From positions 1-32,513 of the forward strand of contig JABSRQ010000054.1 in NCBI GenBank assembly GCA_013215055.1: a stretch of DNA of 32,513 nucleotides. Direction: 5' to 3'. Source of the DNA: Pseudomonadales bacterium (GTDB taxonomy: Bacteria; Pseudomonadota; Gammaproteobacteria; Pseudomonadales; DT-91). Positions 30,123-32,513 of this stretch are shown piece after piece. The stretch's first letter is position 1. Each line of letters begins with the position of its first letter. Made by a program: the position numbers and the translations under genes. Under the pieces are notes generated by a model. The model was not told the origin of the DNA. It was given only the letters and a program-made list of their open reading frames with translations, and made no database searches.

Positions 30123-30138
30123 CTGTATATAAATACAG
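30123..30138. promoter_or_regulatory. LexA (SOS) box over the intI promoter
   Basis: CTGTATATAAATACAG is a full CTG-N10-CAG site, three bases after the -10 element and ten bases before the intI ATG. LexA bound here would block intI until DNA damage, as shown for other integron integrases. Confidence 0.85.
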
Positions 30139-30148
30139 GGTACACAGT

Positions 30149-31150
30149 ATGAATCACTTTGACGATATCCCTATCCCCTTACCTAAAAAACCCGTACGTT
30201 TCTTAGATAAAGTAAGATATTTCATGCGCTGCCAAAACAAATCTTGGCAAACCGAGAAAACTTACATCTACTGGATCAAGCAATTTATATATTTTAACGA
30301 CAGGCAACAACCAGAGTTACTGGGTAAACACCATGTTGAAGCGTTTTTAAACAATCTTTCAGTGAATATGAATGCTTCGCCTTCTACACAATCTACAGCC
30401 TTAAATGCACTGATATTCCTGTACAAACAATTCTTAGGTAAAGATTTAGGAAAGCTACAATTTAAATACGCAAAGCGTAAACCTAAGCCTCCAGTGGTTT
30501 TTTCACACAATGAAGCAATGGATGTTATTAGCAAACTTGCAGGATCTTATCAGATGATGGGATTGTTAATGTATGGCTCGGGGTTGCGTGTCAGTGAATG
30601 CACTCGATTACGGGTAAAGGATATCGACTTCACCATGGGCGAGCTCCATATTCTGGATAGCAAAGGGCTAAAGAGTCGGCGTACTTTGTTGCCCGAGACA
30701 ATGCACAAACGTTTGCACCGTCAAGTTGAGCGTGTCCAACTCTTACATGAACAAGATTTAGAAGATGGTTATGGCGAAGTTTATATGCCCTATGCATTAG
30801 CTAGAAAATACCCTGCTCAGGCCAGGCATATTAACTGGCAATATCTATTTCCGTCTTCACATATTGCAGTGGATCCACGTTCAAAAAAGAAACGCCGTCA
30901 TCATGTTCATCAAAGTGCCATTCAAAAACAGGTTAAGCTTGCCATTAATAATTGTGAGATACACAAATTTGCAAGCTGTCATACTTTTCGTCACTCATTT
31001 GCCACACGACTTTTGGAGCAGTCTTATGATATCCGAACAATTCAAGAACTGTTAGGTCACTCTGATGTTGCCACCACCGAGATTTATACTCACGTATTAA
31101 ATAAAGGCGGCCGAGGTGTTGTTAGCCCTGTTGATAACACACAACTATAA
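30149..31150 (+). CDS. intI: Integron integrase IntI (tyrosine recombinase)
   Basis: This 333-aa site-specific recombinase inserts and excises gene cassettes at attI and folded attC sites. All catalytic residues are present: R147 (GSGLRVSE), K172, H278-TF-R281, H304 (LLGHSD) and nucleophile Y313 (TEIYTHV). The IntI-specific insertion between patches II and III is intact (about 190-236, ending [23 protein letters not shown]) and separates it from XerC/D and phage integrases. The N-terminal SAM-like domain spans about 20-105. The leader is short, with AGGG eight bases before the ATG. Transcription points away from the array, the usual layout. The gene looks functional. Confidence 0.95.
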   Translation: MNHFDDIPIPLPKKPVRFLDKVRYFMRCQNKSWQTEKTYIYWIKQFIYFNDRQQPELLGKHHVEAFLNNLSVNMNASPSTQSTALNALIFLYKQFLGKDLGKLQFKYAKRKPKPPVVFSHNEAMDVISKLAGSYQMMGLLMYGSGLRVSECTRLRVKDIDFTMGELHILDSKGLKSRRTLLPETMHKRLHRQVERVQLLHEQDLEDGYGEVYMPYALARKYPAQARHINWQYLFPSSHIAVDPRSKKKRRHHVHQSAIQKQVKLAINNCEIHKFASCHTFRHSFATRLLEQSYDIRTIQELLGHSDVATTEIYTHVLNKGGRGVVSPVDNTQL

Positions 31151-31176
31151 TTTCGTTAGCTTTATTTTTGATATTA

Positions 31177-31208
31177 AAAAAGGGCAGAGTTTTCACCCTG
31201 CCCTTTTT
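31177..31208. terminator. Bidirectional terminator between intI and the FadJ-like gene
   Basis: AAAAAGGGCAG and CTGCCCTTTTT form a perfect 11-bp stem with a 10-base loop and A/T tails on both sides. Confidence 0.85.
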
Positions 31209-31240
31209 AAAGGTTTAACTATTAAGCGTTTAACACATGC

Positions 31241-32513
31241 TTAGAAGTTTTCGCCTTTTTCAGCTTTGTCTAACAATAACTGAGGAACAGTGAATACTTC
31301 ACCGTAGGTATCAGCCAAGTATTGAGCACGCTCTGCAAACGCTTTCAGGCCATAAGCATTGATGTGCTGGAATACACCGCCGGTCTGTGCAGGGTAACCA
31401 ATACCCATGATAGAACCGATGTTGCCATCTGCCGCATTAAATACAACGCCGTCTTCCATGGTACGTACAGCTTCTAGCGCCTGGCAAAAAGTCAAACGGT
31501 CTTGTACGTCTTCGAATGGAATAGCTTTGTAGCCGTCAGGAGCAAAGTGCTCTTTCAAACCTTCCCAGATGTGCTTCTTTCCACCTTCTGGATACGAGTA
31601 ATAACCGCCGCCAAAAGCCTTACCTTTACGGTCAAAGTCTTCAACCATCTTACCAATCAGGATAGACGCTGGGTTAGGCTCTACGGTTTCCCCACGAGCT
31701 TCTTTATCGGCTTTTAACTGCTGGCCATTTTTGTAAGCGGTTGCCTGCGAGATTTCATCGATAGCAGCCAACGGGCCTACTGGAGAACCATTTTGCTTGG
31801 CCGCATTTTCGATAAGAACCGGGTTGATGCCTTCCAGTACCATCGCGGCACCTTCGGTGATCGTCGTTGCAATAACGCGCGTGGTGAAGAAACCTTCGCC
31901 GTCGTTAACCACAATCGGATTTTTGCCCAATTTAATCGCCAGATCAAAGGCTTTCGCCAGCGCTTCGTCAGAGGTTTTGTCACCCTTGATGATTTCGATC
32001 AGCGGCATTTTCTCAGCAGGTGAGAAGAAATGCATACCGATGAAGTTACCCTGGCGTGAAGATGCTTCAGCCAAACCGGTGATAGGTAAAGCCGACGTAT
32101 TGGTCGCAAATACAGAATCCGCAGCGGTTACCGCTTCAGTTTCTTTACATACAATCGCTTTGATTTTTCTATCTTCAAAAACCGCTTCAACAACAATCTC
32201 ACAGTTAGCTAAATCAGCAGCATCTGCAGTAGGTTTGATTAAAGCGATCAAGGCAGCGGCTTTTTCTTCCGTCATGCGCTTACGGCCAACTAATTTATCA
32301 CAAACGCCCTGGCAATAAGCCAGACCTTTGTCAGCATTTTCTTGTGAGATATCTTTAAGAACAACTTCGATACCTACTTTAGCCGCAGCAAAAGCGATAC
32401 CCGCACCCATTTGACCGGCACCTAAAATACCTAATGTTTTACAATCAGTTTTAGGAATCGCATCAAAGGATGGGCGACTTGCACCGTTATCCAATTCATT
32501 TATCTGGAAGAAG
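31241..32513 (-). CDS. FadJ-like 3-hydroxyacyl-CoA dehydrogenase, C-terminal part of a fatty acid oxidation enzyme
   Basis: The frame is open to the right edge (beginning FFQINELDNGAS), so the N-terminal enoyl-CoA hydratase part presumably lies outside. Visible are the NAD-binding motif GILGAGQMGAGIAFAAAKVG, the dehydrogenase signature FFSPAEKMPLIEII with its catalytic His (GMHFFSP) and Glu, and the two C-terminal domains (GFFTTRV..., MGIGYPAQTGGVFQHINAYG). The enzyme oxidises 3-hydroxyacyl-CoA in fatty acid beta-oxidation. The linker FF-x-NEL before residue 1 of the dehydrogenase is typical of FadJ-like multifunctional proteins rather than a stand-alone dehydrogenase. It is a core chromosomal gene and marks the right border of the integron. 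Confidence 0.85.
   Translation of the reverse strand, partial: FFQINELDNGASRPSFDAIPKTDCKTLGILGAGQMGAGIAFAAAKVGIEVVLKDISQENADKGLAYCQGVCDKLVGRKRMTEEKAAALIALIKPTADAADLANCEIVVEAVFEDRKIKAIVCKETEAVTAADSVFATNTSALPITGLAEASSRQGNFIGMHFFSPAEKMPLIEIIKGDKTSDEALAKAFDLAIKLGKNPIVVNDGEGFFTTRVIATTITEGAAMVLEGINPVLIENAAKQNGSPVGPLAAIDEISQATAYKNGQQLKADKEARGETVEPNPASILIGKMVEDFDRKGKAFGGGYYSYPEGGKKHIWEGLKEHFAPDGYKAIPFEDVQDRLTFCQALEAVRTMEDGVVFNAADGNIGSIMGIGYPAQTGGVFQHINAYGLKAFAERAQYLADTYGEVFTVPQLLLDKAEKGENF

Noticed and set aside
29930..30157. 75-codon minus-strand frame across the attI-intI gap
   Set aside because: It starts inside intI, lacks a ribosome site and overlaps the promoter and LexA box.
5054..31150. CRISPR array
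   Set aside because: The repeated elements are attC sites with unequal spacing and genes between them. There are no short regular repeats with spacers.

Overview
The window comes from a Gammaproteobacterium, probably a marine or aquatic one. The evidence is moderate-to-low GC, many lipoproteins and outer-membrane proteins, an LpxR-type lipid A deacylase, a FadJ-like beta-oxidation gene, a CTG-N10-CAG SOS box and an aquatic-type integron integrase. I cannot name the genus.

Integron, right side (26.9-31.2 kb). A full-length IntI-family tyrosine recombinase gene (30149-31150, +) has its promoter overlapped by an SOS/LexA box. To its left an attI region opens a cassette array read on the minus strand. 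The array holds a secreted protein, a cassette with no intact gene, a two-gene cassette (LysE-type exporter plus a small soluble protein) and an alpha/beta hydrolase, each followed by an attC site. A bidirectional terminator separates intI from a FadJ-like gene that runs off the right edge.

Second cassette field, left side (1.25-7.5 kb). About 20 kb from the integrase lie further cassettes in both orientations. They encode a membrane protein, a Cys-rich membrane protein, a 125-aa protein, a DUF5713-type lipoprotein, a HEAT-repeat protein, a YceK/YidQ-type lipoprotein and a gene broken by one TGA codon. Three ~100-bp units (A, B, C), each bounded by integron-type core sites and each lying directly in front of a cassette gene, do not match ordinary attC sites. 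The same GTTAAC junction is fused to attC sites in two places and to a short perfect hairpin in two others. A ~67-bp module directly follows the last attC of the plus-strand array (5147-5213) and, inverted, the last attC of the right array (26857-26924). The ~21.6 kb between them is therefore bounded by inverted repeats.

Chromosomal segment between the two fields (7.5-26.8 kb). It contains a decayed phage-type HNH-like gene, a lipoxygenase-like protein, an RcsF-like lipoprotein, a LysR regulator divergent from a cupin/DHDPS-family pair, a small lipoprotein, an LpxR-like deacylase, a periplasmic solute-binding protein and a lipoprotein with Ig-like repeats. These are followed by decayed AraC-type and transporter-like fragments, a tightly overlapping Ser/Thr kinase (CHASE2-like sensor)-PP2C phosphatase-FHA operon, an NAD-dependent epimerase and a second LysR regulator. 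The far left edge holds an Asp/Asn beta-hydroxylase-like gene and the start of a following gene. Several spacers are gene-poor and carry degenerate repeats and gene remnants.
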